A stretch of 64,000 bases of DNA from contig LUCM01011141.1 of NCBI GenBank assembly GCA_008360955.1, positions 64,039 through 128,038 on the forward strand, read 5' to 3'. The stretch is from Fasciolopsis buskii. Lineage: Eukaryota; Platyhelminthes; Trematoda; Plagiorchiida; Fasciolidae. Shown here piece by piece: positions 62,241 through 64,000 of the stretch; position 1 is the stretch's first letter, and every line of letters begins with the position of its first letter. Below the pieces are notes generated by a model. It did not search any database. It was given only the letters and a program-made list of their open reading frames with translations, and had not been told where the DNA came from. The position numbers were made by a program, and so were the translations under genes.

Positions 62241-64000
62241 TTCAATCGGATGGCTCCATATGTAAACCTAGGTTAGTAACCAGCAATGTAACAGAAAAAG
62301 CTTTCGGGGTTCCCTGCTCTTCCTGGTGCATATTAGCAATGCCTTCGACATTCCTGAGTTCCATCGTATGTCCGTCCACAAATCTTCATATAATTTGATC
62401 CCGTAAACAGTTAATTGTTCCCATTGCCTCGTCTTCAGCATAATATTATCATTTTAATATCATTTATTGCCACTCACCCATCCACCCCATACTAAGTCTG
62501 ACCTGGTTTTGGCTCATCTCCTTCCCATTGTCACATTCATATTGAGTTTTGCCTTAACCTCATGACCATCCGGATTATCGCGGGACCCGGCCATGTGGCG
62601 AAGACAGCAATCTCCTTCCAACCAAAGTTTGTGTCTGCGATGCGAGGATTCCATGCATTCAAACAGAATGACTCGCAGTGCATGACTGATAATAAGATTC
62701 TGAAATTCTTGGCGAACGATCATCCAGCTTTAAGTCAAAACCCCAAAACTCGTGTTCAGCCTGTTACATTACACGTTCTGATACTGGAAGCGTCATTTCA
62801 TGCCTGGATTTGTTTCCTGTGTTTCTACTGTGCCGTCCTTGCACAATATCCATCTTGCCCTGAGCATGACCCACAAAAGTCGACAAATATACATTATTTC
62901 TCATTCGCTTAATGTTAAACTGTTTTGATCACTTGGAACAAGAAAATTGCACATTCCCAAAGAACAGCGGTGGTACTGATGAGGGACTGTAGGAGAGAAA
63001 TAAATGGAAAGGAAGGTTAACCTTCATGAGACCGCAATCTCGGAATTAATACCCGGTGTCATTATCTTATTGGATTTACTGATACCGGATCCATGTTTCA
63101 TCATGCCGAGTCAATCCTAGGGGAAGGCGCCAGGTTAAGTCTTAAAAGACCATGGCGGACTCAAACGCACGCTCTTATGAACTGTGCGTTGGTCAACATA
63201 AGTAACTGGGTGACCCGCACTTAGGCATTTGTGACCGATTTTGAGTTTGATTGGCTGTGCATGAAGCTTACCCCTGAGAATCTGAGAAAGAGATGAAATG
63301 AGCATAGGGTAATCTGTATTGATGATACTTGATTCGGATTTTAGGTAAACTGTAGTGATAATGCACAAGGGTTTAGCCGCTAGTGTCAGTAACCGTGAGG
63401 ATTCATGTGTAAGAGGGAAGCAGCCCGATCCGGCCATACAGCGCCTCCATTGCGCATAAGTTTATAACTGGAAATGCTTTATCACGTATGTTCTTAATGC
63501 TACTTGTAGGGTGTTGTTATCCAGCACGAATTGCAAAGCATTATGGAGAAAATAAAAAGGATCGATGGGCATATAAGAGATGAAGCATGTCGGCTGAAAC
63601 TGCTTAGAATTGGAGAATGAGATGAAAGAGCGCTGGTCCAACTCATGGTATGCTGACTGTTTTGTGGGACCACAAAATGAGTGACACAACGGTTGGTTTT
63701 TTGCCAGTAGTAATGAGGGCGCATCCACTACAGCACTAAAAAGGGAAAGTCAGCGAAGGTGTTAGTGTTAATTCGCCAAGAAAGCTGGACAATCTTGGGT
63801 AAGCAAATGTGAAACATTGCCTTGATAGATATCCGAGCCAGGGGGATTCTCAACAAGTGATATCTGCCACGGGAATCCAAAGGCATATGTGACGTTTGCA
63901 GCAAAATGAGCATTAGTACAGCAATGACCGAAGAGGAAGGCGAGATTGATTTCAACATGACGGAACCACAGTAACTGAACACCAAGGGCTCGCATCTTGA
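62241..64000. other. intergenic, no gene recognised
   Basis: The longest frame is 116 codons (62562-62912, +) with a hydrophobic end and no domain. Successive minus frames between 63995 and 63135 are moderately long (75-100 codons) but unassigned; they could be decayed repeat coding sequence running in from the right edge. Confidence 0.3.

Noticed and set aside
1..64000. CRISPR arrays, operons, prophage or other bacterial systems
   Set aside because: No regular spacer-repeat arrays or dense gene-coding strands; gene structure and repeats are those of a eukaryote.

Overview
The window looks like nuclear DNA of a parasitic flatworm, most likely a digenean trematode. Three things point there: spliceosomal genes with introns of only about 37-53 bp, a eukaryotic ciliary gene and a Rab gene, and dense decayed copies of the retroelements typical of fluke genomes (RTE-type and CR1-type LINEs, Penelope-like elements with GIY-YIG domains, and a Gypsy-type LTR element). 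The species cannot be fixed from the sequence alone; cestodes such as Spirometra carry similar elements.

Three host genes can be named. At the left edge is the last coding exon of a CFAP57 (WDR65)-like axonemal protein (+, 1377-1796). At 19.7-21.0 kb is a complete, uninterrupted L-2-hydroxyglutarate dehydrogenase reading frame on the minus strand. At 43.9-44.6 kb is a five-exon Rab18-like small GTPase on the minus strand with four very short introns, a Ser in place of the catalytic switch-II Gln, and no visible prenylation cysteines. A probable exon of an unrecognised gene (43465-43742, +) lies just beside the Rab gene, and a weak membrane-protein candidate lies at 7.5-8.1 kb.

Most of the rest is retroelement debris and unassignable intergenic DNA. 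RTE-type LINE remnants are at 1-330, 4.1-5.4, 17.9-19.3, 23.2-26.5 and 35.5-36.6 kb. Penelope-like elements are at 2.9-3.8 and 40.1-41.5 kb; the second ends in an inverted copy of its own tail. A Gypsy RT is at 45.5-46.3 kb. CR1-type LINE pieces dominate 48-62 kb. All have stops, frameshifts or lost catalytic residues.

From 12.06 to 15.66 kb the assembly is unreliable. A (CAT/ATC)n array runs into a 939-bp N gap, then a GAT-rich block of opposite strand character, then an exact 38-bp inverted pair of Tn5 mosaic ends (the Nextera mate-pair junction adapter), then a near-identical second copy of the sequence that precedes the gap. This is best read as adapter-containing mis-assembly and not as biology.

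I did not find a convincing undescribed multi-gene system. The most interesting biological leads are the atypical Rab, the intronless L2HGDH, the inverted Penelope terminus and two fold-back repeats.
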